NCBI RefSeq assembly: GCF_016863035.1
Contig: NZ_BOOC01000014.1
Location: 186,001-250,000 of the forward strand
Direction: 5' to 3'
DNA length: 64,000 nt
Source: Microbispora corallina
GTDB taxonomy: Bacteria; Actinomycetota; Actinomycetes; Streptosporangiales; Streptosporangiaceae
The notes under the pieces were generated by a model. The model was not told the origin of the DNA. It saw nothing but the letters and a program-made list of their open reading frames with translations, and ran no database searches. The position numbers and the translations under genes are program-made. This document shows, piece by piece, positions 23,871 through 32,037 of the stretch (position 1 is its first letter; each line of letters opens with the position of its first letter).

Positions 23871-24644
23871 TCAGGCGGCTCCATCCAGGTTGTGGTCGAC
23901 GAACGCGGCGGCGGCCGGGAGCAGCCGGGCGGCCTCCTCCTCGAAGAAGGCGCGGGCCTTGTCGCCCGGCCATCCCGGCGGCAGCAGCTCCGCCGGCAGC
24001 CCCGGGTCGCGGAACAGGAAGTTGCGCCAGCCGTGCACCAACTTGCTGCGCACGGCGAAGACCCGGTCGTCCGAGGCCCGCGCCGGCAGCGACCCGACCA
24101 GGTCGACCGCGCTGGCCAGCCAATCCTCGTACGCCCTGGCGATGCCGTCCAGGTCCCACGCCCGGGCGAGCAGCGCGCGCGGGTCGCCCTCGAACGACGC
24201 CTCGAACCGGTGGGCCGCCAGGCGCAGGGCGTCGAGCTCCGGCGAGGGCCGGGGGCCGATCCAGGTCGTCTCCGACAGCGGCGCGTACCCGAGGAACGCC
24301 AGGTCGGCACGCAGGCGCTCCCGTCGCGCCCGATCCCTGACGGGCTCCACGACGAGCACGTGCCACCGGCCCGACCAGGGGCCGCCGCCCATGCCGTACA
24401 CCCGGGCGGCCGCCTCGTCCAGGCGGCGCTCGCATTTCGGCGTGACCGCGTACCCGGGCCCCTGCGGGAGCCGTACGGGGTCGAGCCAGCCCTGCCTGAC
24501 CATGCGGGAGATCGCGGTCCGGACCGCGGGCGCCGCGATGTCGAGCGGAGCGAGCAGCCGGACGAGGGCGGCCACCGACGCGCGGCCGCCGCGGGTGCGC
24601 AGGTGGTCCCCGTAAAGATCGAAAAGCGCGGCTCGGGCGTTCAT
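23871..24644 (-). CDS. paaX: PaaX family transcriptional repressor
   Basis: A 257-residue PaaX-type regulator. The N-terminal winged helix (FDLYGDHLRTRGGRASVAALVRLLAPL, then VRTAISRMVRQGWL, about 8-55) is followed by the PaaX central domain (GYAVTPKCERRLDEAAARVYG, W-SGRWHVLVVEP) and the C-terminal domain (RDPGLPAELLPPGWPGDKARAFFEE). PaaX represses phenylacetate catabolism and is released by phenylacetyl-CoA. It precedes the PaaG-like gene in the same direction, with stop and start nearly touching, so the pair is probably one transcription unit. Confidence 0.88.
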   Translation of the reverse strand: MNARAALFDLYGDHLRTRGGRASVAALVRLLAPLDIAAPAVRTAISRMVRQGWLDPVRLPQGPGYAVTPKCERRLDEAAARVYGMGGGPWSGRWHVLVVEPVRDRARRERLRADLAFLGYAPLSETTWIGPRPSPELDALRLAAHRFEASFEGDPRALLARAWDLDGIARAYEDWLASAVDLVGSLPARASDDRVFAVRSKLVHGWRNFLFRDPGLPAELLPPGWPGDKARAFFEEEAARLLPAAAAFVDHNLDGAA

Positions 24645-24825
24645 CACCACCAGTGTGGGGTCATGGCGGCTCTGCCCACAATGCGCGATCAGCCCCCATT
24701 GATCCACTGAACGGAGCCAGGACGTTACCTTTTTGAGCTCGGAGGCGGGATAATAAGACATCACAGAAACGTGAATACGCCGGTTACCCTCCGGGGCGGC
24801 CGACAACGCGGGAAGGGATACACGC

Positions 24826-24993
24826 ATGGCGGCGATGAAGCCGCGGACCGGTGACGGTCCGCTGGAGGTCACCAAGGAAGGACGGGGCATCGTCATGCGG
24901 GTCCCCCTCGAGGGTGGCGGCCGACTCGTCGTGGAGCTCTCGGCGGACGAGGCCAGCGCCCTCGGCGACGCGCTGAAGAAGGTCGTGGGCTGA
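24826..24993 (+). CDS. DUF3117 family small protein
   Basis: A 55-residue protein starting MAAMKPRTGDGPLEVTKEGRG and continuing with VMRVPLEGGGRLVVEL and SADEASALGDALKKVVG. It matches DUF3117, a small actinobacterial family of unknown function, predicted as a beta-hairpin plus one helix. The ATG follows GGAAGGGATACACGC, a ribosome binding site 9-10 bases upstream. It lies alone between paaX (divergent) and pepA. Confidence 0.82.
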   Translation: MAAMKPRTGDGPLEVTKEGRGIVMRVPLEGGGRLVVELSADEASALGDALKKVVG

Positions 24994-25073
24994 AGCCCGC
25001 GACCTGTTCGTTTCCATGTCCGGCCCTGGCGACGGGCGTCTCCCTCGCCGGGGCCGCTCTGTTGGAGGTAGAC

Positions 25074-26480
25074 GTGCCCATCGAGACCACGACGTCGCTC
25101 GCCGAGCGGCCCGCCGGCGAGCCTGAGCTGCTGGCCGTGCCCTTCGGGCCGGACCTCGCGCCCGCCGTCGAGCTGCCCGTCCCCGCGGCGGCCCTGCTGG
25201 CCCATTACGAGGCCAAGGGCGAGCCCGGCGAGATCGTCGAGGTCCCCGTCCCGCGCGGTGACGGCGTCGGCCGGATCCTGCTGTACGGCACGGGTGACGG
25301 CACGGCTCGCGCGCTGCGCCGGGCGGGCGCGTCGGTGGCGCGCAAGGCCAGAGGCCGGGCCTCGGTGACGGTCACGGTCCCCGGGGAAGGAGAGGTCGCC
25401 GCTCTCGCCGAGGGCGCGCTGCTCGCCACGTACACGTTCACCATCGGCAAGGGCGGCTCCTCGCCGGTGAGAGAGATCGTCTTCGCGGGCGGCGACGAGC
25501 GGGCCCTGCGGCGCGGCGAGGCCATCGCACGGGCCACCGCCCTGGCCCGCGACCTCGTCAACACCCCGTCGTCGGTCAAGACCCCCGCCTGGCTCGCCGA
25601 CCAGGCCAAGATCGTCGCTGCCGACTCGGGCCTGGACGCCCGCGTCTGGGAGGGGGAGCAGCTCGCCGAGTTCGGCGGCATCCGGGCCGTCGGCCAGGGC
25701 TCGATCAGCCCGCCCCGCCTCGTCCGGCTCTCGTACGCCCCGCGGGACGCGCGGCGCCACGTCGTGCTGGTCGGCAAGGGGATCACGTTCGACACCGGCG
25801 GCCTGTCGCTCAAGCCCACCGAGGGCATGAAGGCGATGAAGACCGACATGGCCGGCGGCGCCGCGATCATCGCCGCGATGAGCGCACTGGCCGCGTTCGA
25901 GGCGCCCGTCCGCGTCACCGGCCTGGTGGCCTGCGCGGAGAACGCCATCTCCGGCTCGGCCCAGCGGCCCAGCGACGTCATCCGGCAGTACGGCGGCCGC
26001 ACGGTCGAGGTGCTGAACACCGACGCCGAGGGACGGCTCGTGCTGGCCGACGCGCTCGCCTACGCCGACGCGGAGCTCGAGCCGGACGTCCTGATCGACG
26101 TGGCCACGCTCACCGGGGCGGCGAAGGTGGCCCTCGGCGTGAACCTCGGCGCGCTGTACGCGACCGACGAGCCGCTGGCGGACGCGCTGCTCGCGGCCGG
26201 GGAGGTCAGCGGCGACCGGCTCTGGCGGATGCCGCTGGTCGACGACTACCGCGACATGCTCGACTCCGACGTGGCCGACCTGGCCAACGTCGACAGGAAG
26301 ATGTCCGGCTCGGCGGGCTCGGTGGCGGCGGCCCTGTTCCTCAGGGAGTTCACCGGCGGGCGTCCGTGGGCCCACCTCGACATCGCCGGCCCGGCCCGCG
26401 CCGGGTCCGACGACGCCGAGATCACCAAGGGCGGCACGGGCTTCGGCGTCCGGCTGCTGCTGAGCTACCTCGCCGGCTGA
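25074..26480 (+). CDS. pepA: Leucyl aminopeptidase
   Basis: A 468-residue M17 cytosolic aminopeptidase, a two-metal hexameric enzyme that removes N-terminal residues. The catalytic domain carries VGKGITFDTGGLSLKP (metal Lys and Asp, about 230), MKTDMAGGAA (metal Asp, about 254), the signature NTDAEGRLVLADAL (about 309-322, metal Asp/Glu and catalytic Arg), and the C-terminal HLDIAGPA. The N-terminal domain is the usual length. GTG 25074 is preceded by GGAGG at 5-base spacing. The last codons and the 3' flank form a 17-bp tandem repeat (see 26460-26527). Confidence 0.92.
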   Translation: MPIETTTSLAERPAGEPELLAVPFGPDLAPAVELPVPAAALLAHYEAKGEPGEIVEVPVPRGDGVGRILLYGTGDGTARALRRAGASVARKARGRASVTVTVPGEGEVAALAEGALLATYTFTIGKGGSSPVREIVFAGGDERALRRGEAIARATALARDLVNTPSSVKTPAWLADQAKIVAADSGLDARVWEGEQLAEFGGIRAVGQGSISPPRLVRLSYAPRDARRHVVLVGKGITFDTGGLSLKPTEGMKAMKTDMAGGAAIIAAMSALAAFEAPVRVTGLVACAENAISGSAQRPSDVIRQYGGRTVEVLNTDAEGRLVLADALAYADAELEPDVLIDVATLTGAAKVALGVNLGALYATDEPLADALLAAGEVSGDRLWRMPLVDDYRDMLDSDVADLANVDRKMSGSAGSVAAALFLREFTGGRPWAHLDIAGPARAGSDDAEITKGGTGFGVRLLLSYLAG

Positions 26481-26527
26481 GCCACCTCGCCGACTGATTC
26501 ACCTGGCCGGCTGAGCTACCTGGCCGG
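26460..26527 (+). repeat. Four 17-bp tandem copies across the pepA stop codon
   Basis: CTGAGCTACCTCGCCGG (26460-26476, coding end of pepA) is followed by CTGAGCCACCTCGCCGA, CTGATTCACCTGGCCGG and CTGAGCTACCTGGCCGG in register to 26527. Each copy contains a TGA. It sits between the pepA stop and the convergent methyltransferase gene. Confidence 0.85.
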
Positions 26528-26544
26528 CGCCGTCCCCGCGGTGC

Positions 26545-27174
26545 TCAGGCGAGCCTGACGGCGGCGAGCAGGCCGTCGCCGAGGGGGAGCAGCAGCGGGC
26601 GCAGCCGCTCGTCGTTCCTGACCAGCTTGCCCAGCTCGCGCACGGCCACCGTGTCCGGGTCGCGCTGCGTCGGGTCGGCCACCTGGTCGTGGTGCAGGGC
26701 GTCGGCGAAGGCCACCACCCCGCCGACGCGCAGCAGCCGCACCGACTCGGTCAGGTAGTCGATGTACTCCTGCTTGGCGGCGTGGCAGAAGACGAGGTCG
26801 TACCCGCCGTCGGCGAGGCGGGGGAGCACGTCGAGGGCGCGGCCCCCGATCAGGCGGATCCTGCTGCCGGAGAACCCGGCCTCCGCGAAGGTCTGCCGCG
26901 CCATCCGCTGGTGCTCGGGCTCGACGTCCACACTCGTCAGCGTTCCGTCCGGGCGCATCCCCCGCAGCAGCCACAGGCCGGAGACGCCGCAGCCGGTGCC
27001 GACCTCGACCACCGAGCGGGCGTTGACCACGGTCGTGAGGAAGCAGAGCGCCGCCCCGCATCCGGGCAGGATCGGGCGTGCCCCGACCTCGATGCCACGC
27101 CGGCGCGCGGACCGCAGGATGTCGTCCTCCGGGACGAACTCCTCCGCGTACTCCAGGCTGGCCGGTGTCGCCAT
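26545..27174 (-). CDS. O-methyltransferase, upstream of sigE
   Basis: A 209-residue SAM-dependent O-methyltransferase of the catechol/caffeoyl-CoA type. Motif [17 protein letters not shown] (about 56-71) binds [18 protein letters not shown] and [16 protein letters not shown] follow, the latter with the acidic residue used for metal binding in this family; [15 protein letters not shown] is the post-motif. The same gene lies divergently upstream of sigE in mycobacteria (Rv1220c), so the conserved neighbourhood supports the assignment; the substrate is unknown. ATG 27174 follows a GGGAGAGG site; ATG 27198 would add eight residues. Confidence 0.82.
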   Translation of the reverse strand: MATPASLEYAEEFVPEDDILRSARRRGIEVGARPILPGCGAALCFLTTVVNARSVVEVGTGCGVSGLWLLRGMRPDGTLTSVDVEPEHQRMARQTFAEAGFSGSRIRLIGGRALDVLPRLADGGYDLVFCHAAKQEYIDYLTESVRLLRVGGVVAFADALHHDQVADPTQRDPDTVAVRELGKLVRNDERLRPLLLPLGDGLLAAVRLA

Positions 27175-27231
27175 CGGCCTCTCCCTCCCCTGCTTCATCT
27201 TGGACGCAGCCTAGGGGAGTCGGCCCGGAAC

Positions 27232-27258
27232 GGGAACTCACGCCACAACGGGGACGTT
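27232..27258 (+). promoter_or_regulatory. ECF (SigE-type) promoter of sigE
   Basis: GGGAACT at 27232-27238 and CGTT at 27255-27258, with 17 bases between GGAAC and CGTT, match the ECF group consensus for SigE-like factors. Placed about 75 bases before the sigE start, it indicates autoregulation. Confidence 0.65.
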
Positions 27259-27263
27259 GCACG

Positions 27264-27286
27264 CTTTGAACGGTCTTTGTTCAAAG
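27264..27286. promoter_or_regulatory. 8-bp inverted repeat at the expected sigE transcription start
   Basis: CTTTGAAC (27264-27271), 7 bases, GTTCAAAG (27279-27286). It starts about 6 bases after the ECF -10 element, so it would be either a hairpin at the 5' end of the message or a protein-binding site covering the start point. Confidence 0.5.
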
Positions 27287-27330
27287 GCCGCTCTGCCCGC
27301 GGTGCGCAGGAAGGGGCGAAACCAGGCACT

Positions 27331-27969
27331 ATGGCTGTAGCGACGATCCTGCAGAGAGGAATGCCGGTGGACGAACACGACCACCAGGCGGAGACTTCGG
27401 TGTCCGGCTGGACGCCTCCCACCTGGGAGGAGGTCGTCCGAACGCATTCCGCGCGGGTCTACCGGCTGGCGTACCGCCTGACCGGCAACGTGCACGACGC
27501 AGAGGACCTCACGCAGGAGGTCTTCGTCCGCGTCTTCCGGTCCCTGTCCAGCTACACGCCGGGCACCTTCGAGGGCTGGTTGCACCGCATCACGACGAAC
27601 CTCTTCCTCGACATGGCGCGCCGCAGGCAGCGCATCCGTTTCGAAGGGCTGGCGGACGACGCCGCCGAGCGGCTGCACGGCCGGGAGCCGTCACCCGCCC
27701 AGGCCTACGACGACGCGCACCTGGAGCCCGACATCCAGGCCGCGCTCGACTCGCTGGCGCCCGAGTTCCGGGCCGCGGTCGTGCTGTGCGACATCGAGGG
27801 GCTGTCCTACGAGGAGATCGCCGCCACTCTCGGCGTGAAGCTCGGGACCGTGCGCAGCCGCATCCACCGCGGCCGCGCCCAGCTGCGGGAGGCGCTCGAC
27901 CACCGGGCGCCCGCGGCGAACCGGAACAACGATCAAACCCCCCCTTCGATCAGCAGGGAGGGACTATGA
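27331..27969 (+). CDS. sigE: ECF sigma factor SigE
   Basis: A 212-residue group 4 sigma factor. Region 2 ([30 protein letters not shown], about 34-63) and region 4 ([44 protein letters not shown]) are both typical of the SigE/RpoE group (split here for length; about 133-176). It directs transcription of envelope-stress genes and is held inactive by the anti-sigma factor encoded next, with which it shares a 4-base stop/start overlap. Start ATG 27331 is used; ATG 27361 directly behind AGAGAGGA is an alternative. The order O-methyltransferase, sigE, rseA, htrA, tatB equals that of M. tuberculosis Rv1220c-Rv1224. Confidence 0.9.
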   Translation: MAVATILQRGMPVDEHDHQAETSVSGWTPPTWEEVVRTHSARVYRLAYRLTGNVHDAEDLTQEVFVRVFRSLSSYTPGTFEGWLHRITTNLFLDMARRRQRIRFEGLADDAAERLHGREPSPAQAYDDAHLEPDIQAALDSLAPEFRAAVVLCDIEGLSYEEIAATLGVKLGTVRSRIHRGRAQLREALDHRAPAANRNNDQTPPSISREGL

Positions 27970-28526
27970 GCCACCTCGGCGAGCGCGTCTCCGCGCTCAT
28001 CGACGGCGAACTGGGCCACAACGACAGAGAACGCGCCCTCGCCCACCTGACCTTCTGCGCGGACTGCCGCGCCGAGGTCGACGCGTTGCGCGCGCTCAAG
28101 AGCCGACTGCGCTCGATGGACCCGCCGGCCATGCCGGCCGACCTCACGATGTCGCTGCTGCGCATGTCGGAGCCGGGAGGGCCGCTGCCGCCACGGATGC
28201 GGCCCTTTCCCGACCATCCGGCGTACGGCTCCGGGGGTCTTCCCGGCATGCACGTGGGCGGGCCCGTGGACAACCGGCCCCGGCGCCGTGACGCCGGATC
28301 CTCCGGCCCCGGACGGCCCGGCCGAGCCCGGCGCGCGGGATACGTCGCGGTCGGCGTGGCGTCCGCCGCCGTCGCGATCAGCACCATGTTCCTGGTGGGC
28401 GGCGGCTCCGCCCCGCAGACCCCCACACGGGGGGAGATGTTCGTGCCTCCGGTGCACAACCAGGCGCCGCTGGTGAGGTTGTCGCCGACTCCGTCACGGA
28501 GTGTGACGCCGACCCTTGCCCACTGA
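27966..28526 (+). CDS. rseA: Anti-sigma factor RseA-like, zinc-binding (ZAS)
   Basis: A 186-residue anti-sigma factor. The N-terminal domain has the zinc-associated anti-sigma motif: HLTFCADC, i.e. H-x3-C-x2-C (about residues 27-34). A Pro/Gly/Arg-rich linker leads to a hydrophobic segment (about 126-145) that is probably a membrane span, and a short C-terminal tail outside. It is expected to sequester SigE until surface or redox stress. ATG 27966 overlaps the sigE stop (ATGA), so the two are translationally coupled. Confidence 0.85.
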   Translation: MSHLGERVSALIDGELGHNDRERALAHLTFCADCRAEVDALRALKSRLRSMDPPAMPADLTMSLLRMSEPGGPLPPRMRPFPDHPAYGSGGLPGMHVGGPVDNRPRRRDAGSSGPGRPGRARRAGYVAVGVASAAVAISTMFLVGGGSAPQTPTRGEMFVPPVHNQAPLVRLSPTPSRSVTPTLAH

Positions 28527-28632
28527 CGGGCCACGACGTCATACGATCGGTCCCTGAAGCCGTCGGGGGCGCGTTCGGCGTCGCAGGGCGGCCGCCAGCG
28601 GATGTCGCCGTGCGCGAGGAGTGACTGCCCCG

Positions 28633-29940
28633 ATGACCGACCACACGCGCTCGCACGACGCGTCGGACCGGCCCGAGCCCTCTCCCGGTGCCGAGGAACC
28701 CCGCTGGGGTCCTCTCGGCGGGCCGCCCGAGCCCCCGCCGCCCCCGCCGCCCCTGCCCGGCCCGTACGGGATGGGCCCTGAGTGGGCGCCGCCGCCCGCG
28801 CCCGCCCAGCCGCCGCAGCGGGGCCTCAACCTGGCTCTGTTCGCGGCGCTCGCGGTCGTCATCGCCCTGGTCGCGGGCGGCGTCGCGAGCTGGGGGACGT
28901 TCCTGCTGACGCGGTCGCCGTCGGGCACCGACCCGGGCTACTCGCTGGCCACGCCGTCCGCCGCTCCTACGGGCCGCGCCCCCGACTCGGTCGCCGGGGT
29001 GGCCGCGAAGGTGCTGCCGAGCGTGGTGTCGCTGGAGGTCAAAGGCAACGGAGAGGCCGGCACCGGCTCCGGCTTCGTCATCAAGGGCGGCTACGTCGTC
29101 ACCAACAACCACGTGGTCGCCGTCGCCGCTCAGGGCGGCGAGATCCACATCCGCTTCGCCGACCGCAGCTCGCTCGGCGCGCGGATCGTCGGCCGCGACC
29201 CCAACTCGGACATCGCGGTGGTGAAGCCCGACGGGCCGATCAGGGCGCCGGAGCTCCCCCTCGGGAACTCGGACGGCGTCGTGGTGGGAGACCCGGTCAT
29301 CGCGATCGGGTCGCCGCTCGGCCTGATGGGCACCGTCACCACGGGCATCATCAGCTCGCTGAACCGCCCGGTCGAGGCCGGAGGCTCCACCGGCTCCGAC
29401 TACGCCCTCATCAACGCCATCCAGACGGACGCGGCGATCAACCCCGGCAACTCGGGCGGTCCGCTCGTGAACGCCGCCGGAGAGGTCATCGGGGTCAACT
29501 CGGCCATCGCGACGCTGGGCGGCAGCGCGGGCTTCGGCCAGCAGACCGGCAGCATCGGCCTCGGGTTCGCGATCCCGGTCAACCAGGTCCGCCGGATCGC
29601 CCAGGAGCTGATCACCTCGGGGACGGCCAGGACCTCGCGGATCGGGATCAGCATCGACCAGAGTTACCAGGGCCAGGGCGTGCGCATCGCCACGCAGGCC
29701 ACGGGCGGGGCGACCCCGGTCACGCCGGGAGGCCCGGCCGACCAGGCGGGCCTGCGGCCGGGCGACGTCATCCTGGAGGTGGACGGCCGGCCCGTGGGCG
29801 ACAGCCGGGAGCTGATCGTGAGCATCCGCAGCCGGGCCCCCGGCGACCGGGTGGCGATCAAGTTCCAGCACGACGGTGAGGTCAGGACGGCGACCGTGAC
29901 GGTCGGCGCGGCCCCCGTCCCCTCCGCCGGTCCGTCCTGA
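28633..29940 (+). CDS. htrA: HtrA/DegP-like serine protease with PDZ domain
   Basis: A 435-residue membrane-anchored S1C protease. A Pro-rich cytoplasmic N-terminus of about 65 residues is followed by one membrane span (about 67-90), the trypsin-like domain with triad H160 (TNNHVV), D193 (NSDIAVV) and S274 (GNSGGPL), and a C-terminal PDZ domain (about 335-425) including GGPADQAGLRPGDVILEVDG. It degrades or refolds damaged extracytoplasmic proteins and belongs to the SigE response. ATG 28633 is used; GTG 28621 lies directly behind GAGGA and is possible. Confidence 0.88.
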   Translation: MTDHTRSHDASDRPEPSPGAEEPRWGPLGGPPEPPPPPPPLPGPYGMGPEWAPPPAPAQPPQRGLNLALFAALAVVIALVAGGVASWGTFLLTRSPSGTDPGYSLATPSAAPTGRAPDSVAGVAAKVLPSVVSLEVKGNGEAGTGSGFVIKGGYVVTNNHVVAVAAQGGEIHIRFADRSSLGARIVGRDPNSDIAVVKPDGPIRAPELPLGNSDGVVVGDPVIAIGSPLGLMGTVTTGIISSLNRPVEAGGSTGSDYALINAIQTDAAINPGNSGGPLVNAAGEVIGVNSAIATLGGSAGFGQQTGSIGLGFAIPVNQVRRIAQELITSGTARTSRIGISIDQSYQGQGVRIATQATGGATPVTPGGPADQAGLRPGDVILEVDGRPVGDSRELIVSIRSRAPGDRVAIKFQHDGEVRTATVTVGAAPVPSAGPS

Positions 29941-30019
29941 GCAGGCGGCCATCGGCCGTCCTCATCGCCGATACGGGGCATTAGGCTGAAACCAGCTCGT
30001 CTTGCAGAAGGAGATCACC

Positions 30020-30361
30020 GTGTTCGGACTGGGCTGGCCGGAGCTACTGGCGCTCGTGGTGATCGCTCTGCTCGTGTTCGGCCCGGACAAGCTGCCTCAG
30101 GCCGCGTCCCAGGCCGGCCGTACGCTGCGGCAGCTGCGGCAGATGGCCAACAACGCGAAGGCCGACCTCCAGGCCAACCTGGGCCCGGAGTTCTCCAACT
30201 TCGACCCGGCCGACCTCAACCCGAAGACGTTCGTGCGCAAGCACCTGCTCGACGATCTTGAGAACGACTGGAACGGCACGCCCGCCGTTCCCGAGGTGGT
30301 CTCCCCGACGCCGGAGCTCGGCGTCGGGGAGATCCCGCCGTACGACAACGAGGCGACCTGA
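30020..30361 (+). CDS. tatB: Sec-independent translocase subunit TatB
   Basis: A 113-residue TatB/TatA-family protein. A short N-terminal membrane helix (GLGWPELLALVVIALLVFGP, residues 3-22) with the family's Glu and FGP turn is followed by an amphipathic helix (LPQAASQAGRTLRQLRQMANNAKADLQ) and an acidic tail. It forms part of the twin-arginine receptor complex with TatC, encoded elsewhere. GTG 30020 follows GAAGGAG at 6-base spacing. A TAGGCT box at 29982-29987 suggests an additional promoter within the htrA-tatB gap. Confidence 0.88.
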   Translation: MFGLGWPELLALVVIALLVFGPDKLPQAASQAGRTLRQLRQMANNAKADLQANLGPEFSNFDPADLNPKTFVRKHLLDDLENDWNGTPAVPEVVSPTPELGVGEIPPYDNEAT

Positions 30362-30379
30362 TCCGGCCCCCGGCCGGGA

Positions 30380-31519
30380 TCAGTGCTTGACCGGGGAGAT
30401 GTCCAGCTTGAGGCCCTTGAGGCTGGTGGACTTCTTGCTCAGCGAGCCCGCGATCCGGCGCAGCTCGGTCGCGGCCGGGGAGTCGGGGTCGGTGAGGACG
30501 AGGGGCTTGCCCTCGTCGCCGCCCTCGCGCAGCCGCAGGTCGATCGGCACCTGACCGAGCAGCGGGACGCGGGCGCCGAGCGTGCGGGTCAGCGCGTCGG
30601 CCACGGTCTGGCCGCCGCCCTCGCCGAACACCGGGATCCGCTCGTCGCAGTGCGGGCAGGGCAGCCACGCCATGTTCTCGATGACGCCGGCGATCTGCTG
30701 GTGGGTCTGCGCGGCGATCGAGCCGGCCCGCTCGGCCACCTCGGCGGCCGCCTGCTGCGGGGTGGTCACCACGAGGATCTCGGCCGTGGGCATCCGCTGG
30801 GCCACCGAGATCGCGATGTCGCCGGTGCCCGGGGGCAGGTCCATGAGCAGGACGTCGAGGTCGCCCCAGTAGACGTCGGTGAGGAACTGGTAGAGCGCCC
30901 GGTCGAGCATGGGGCCGCGCCAGACGACCGGGGTGTTGCCCTCCGGCTTGAACATGCCGACCGAGATGACCTTGATGTCATGCGCCACCGGCGGCATGAT
31001 CATGTCCTCGACCTTGGTGGGGCGGTCGCTCACGCCGAGCATGCGAGGCACCGAGTGGCCGTAGATGTCCGCGTCGACGACGCCGACCTTGAGCCCCGAG
31101 GACGCCATCGCGGCGGCCAGGTTCACGGTGACCGACGACTTGCCGACACCGCCCTTGCCGCTGGCGACCGCGAACACGCGCGTCAGCGAGCCGGGCTTGG
31201 CGAAGGGGATCTCCTTCTCCGGCCCGCGGTCGCCGCGCAGCTTGGTCTGCAGGTTCTTGCGCTGCTCGGTGCTCATGACGTCCATGTCCACCTGGACGCG
31301 GGCCACGCCGTCGATCCGGGACACCGCGGTCGTGACGTCCCGCGTGATGGTGTCGCGCATGGGGCAGCCGGCGACGGTGAGATACACGCCAACGCGCACC
31401 ACCCCGTCGGGGGAGATGTCGACGCTCTTGACCATGTCGAGCTCGGTGATCGGCCGGCGGATCTCGGGATCGTTGACCGTCGCGAGCGCAGCCATGACCA
31501 GTTCTGGGGATGGTGCCAT
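30380..31519 (-). CDS. mrp: Mrp/NBP35-type Fe-S cluster carrier ATPase
   Basis: A 379-residue P-loop ATPase of the ApbC/Mrp family that binds and transfers iron-sulfur clusters. The N-terminal MIP18-like domain (about 1-95, with VAGCPMRDTIT) precedes the deviant Walker A GKGGVGKSS (about 120-128), MDLPPGTGD (Walker B region, about 225) and the cluster-binding CPHC (about 292-295). Full length. The gene follows the tatB cluster in convergent orientation, as in mycobacteria (Rv1229c). Confidence 0.92.
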   Translation of the reverse strand: MAPSPELVMAALATVNDPEIRRPITELDMVKSVDISPDGVVRVGVYLTVAGCPMRDTITRDVTTAVSRIDGVARVQVDMDVMSTEQRKNLQTKLRGDRGPEKEIPFAKPGSLTRVFAVASGKGGVGKSSVTVNLAAAMASSGLKVGVVDADIYGHSVPRMLGVSDRPTKVEDMIMPPVAHDIKVISVGMFKPEGNTPVVWRGPMLDRALYQFLTDVYWGDLDVLLMDLPPGTGDIAISVAQRMPTAEILVVTTPQQAAAEVAERAGSIAAQTHQQIAGVIENMAWLPCPHCDERIPVFGEGGGQTVADALTRTLGARVPLLGQVPIDLRLREGGDEGKPLVLTDPDSPAATELRRIAGSLSKKSTSLKGLKLDISPVKH

Positions 31520-31575
31520 GAATCCATGCTATGGACTCAGGCGGTGTTGTCAGTACACCGACCCCGGGTATCAGG

Positions 31576-32037
31576 TCAGACCGGACGCCCCGTCAGGTCG
31601 TCGTGCAGGCGCTGGAGCTCCGACCTGATGTAATCCCTCGTCGCCACCTCGCCCAGGGCCAGCCGCAGGCTCGCGATCTCCCGCGTCAGGTACTCGATCT
31701 CCGCCTGGTTCCGCTCGGCCGTCATGCGGTCCTGTTCGTACTGCACACGATCCCGGTCGGCCTGCCGGTTCTGCGCCAGCAGGATCAGCGGAGCCGCGTA
31801 CGACGCCTGGAGCGAGAGCATCAGCGTCAGGAAGATGAACGGGTAGGGGTCGAACTTGTACGGCGCGAACGTGTTCCACAGCAGCCACATCCCGACGACG
31901 ACCGTCATGTAGACGATGAACCGGGCGGTGCCGAGGAACCGGGCGATGCGCTCCGACAGCCGCCCGAACGCCTCGGGGTCGTAGTACGGCCGCAGGCGTG
32001 GGGTCAGCTCGCGCGGCTGGTCGAGTCGCTCTGTCAC
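31576..32037 (-). CDS. DUF1003 family membrane protein
   Basis: A 153-residue protein of the DUF1003 family. Two close membrane segments (about 41-61 and 68-89) contain the family sequence FIVYMTVVVGMWLLWN and FIFLTLMLSLQASYAAPLILLAQNRQADRDR; a coiled coil follows (QYEQDRMTAERNQAEIEYL). Function unknown. GTG 32037 overlaps the stop of the MgtE-like gene (GTGA), so the two are coupled; M. tuberculosis has a comparable pair near mrp. Confidence 0.85.
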   Translation of the reverse strand: MTERLDQPRELTPRLRPYYDPEAFGRLSERIARFLGTARFIVYMTVVVGMWLLWNTFAPYKFDPYPFIFLTLMLSLQASYAAPLILLAQNRQADRDRVQYEQDRMTAERNQAEIEYLTREIASLRLALGEVATRDYIRSELQRLHDDLTGRPV

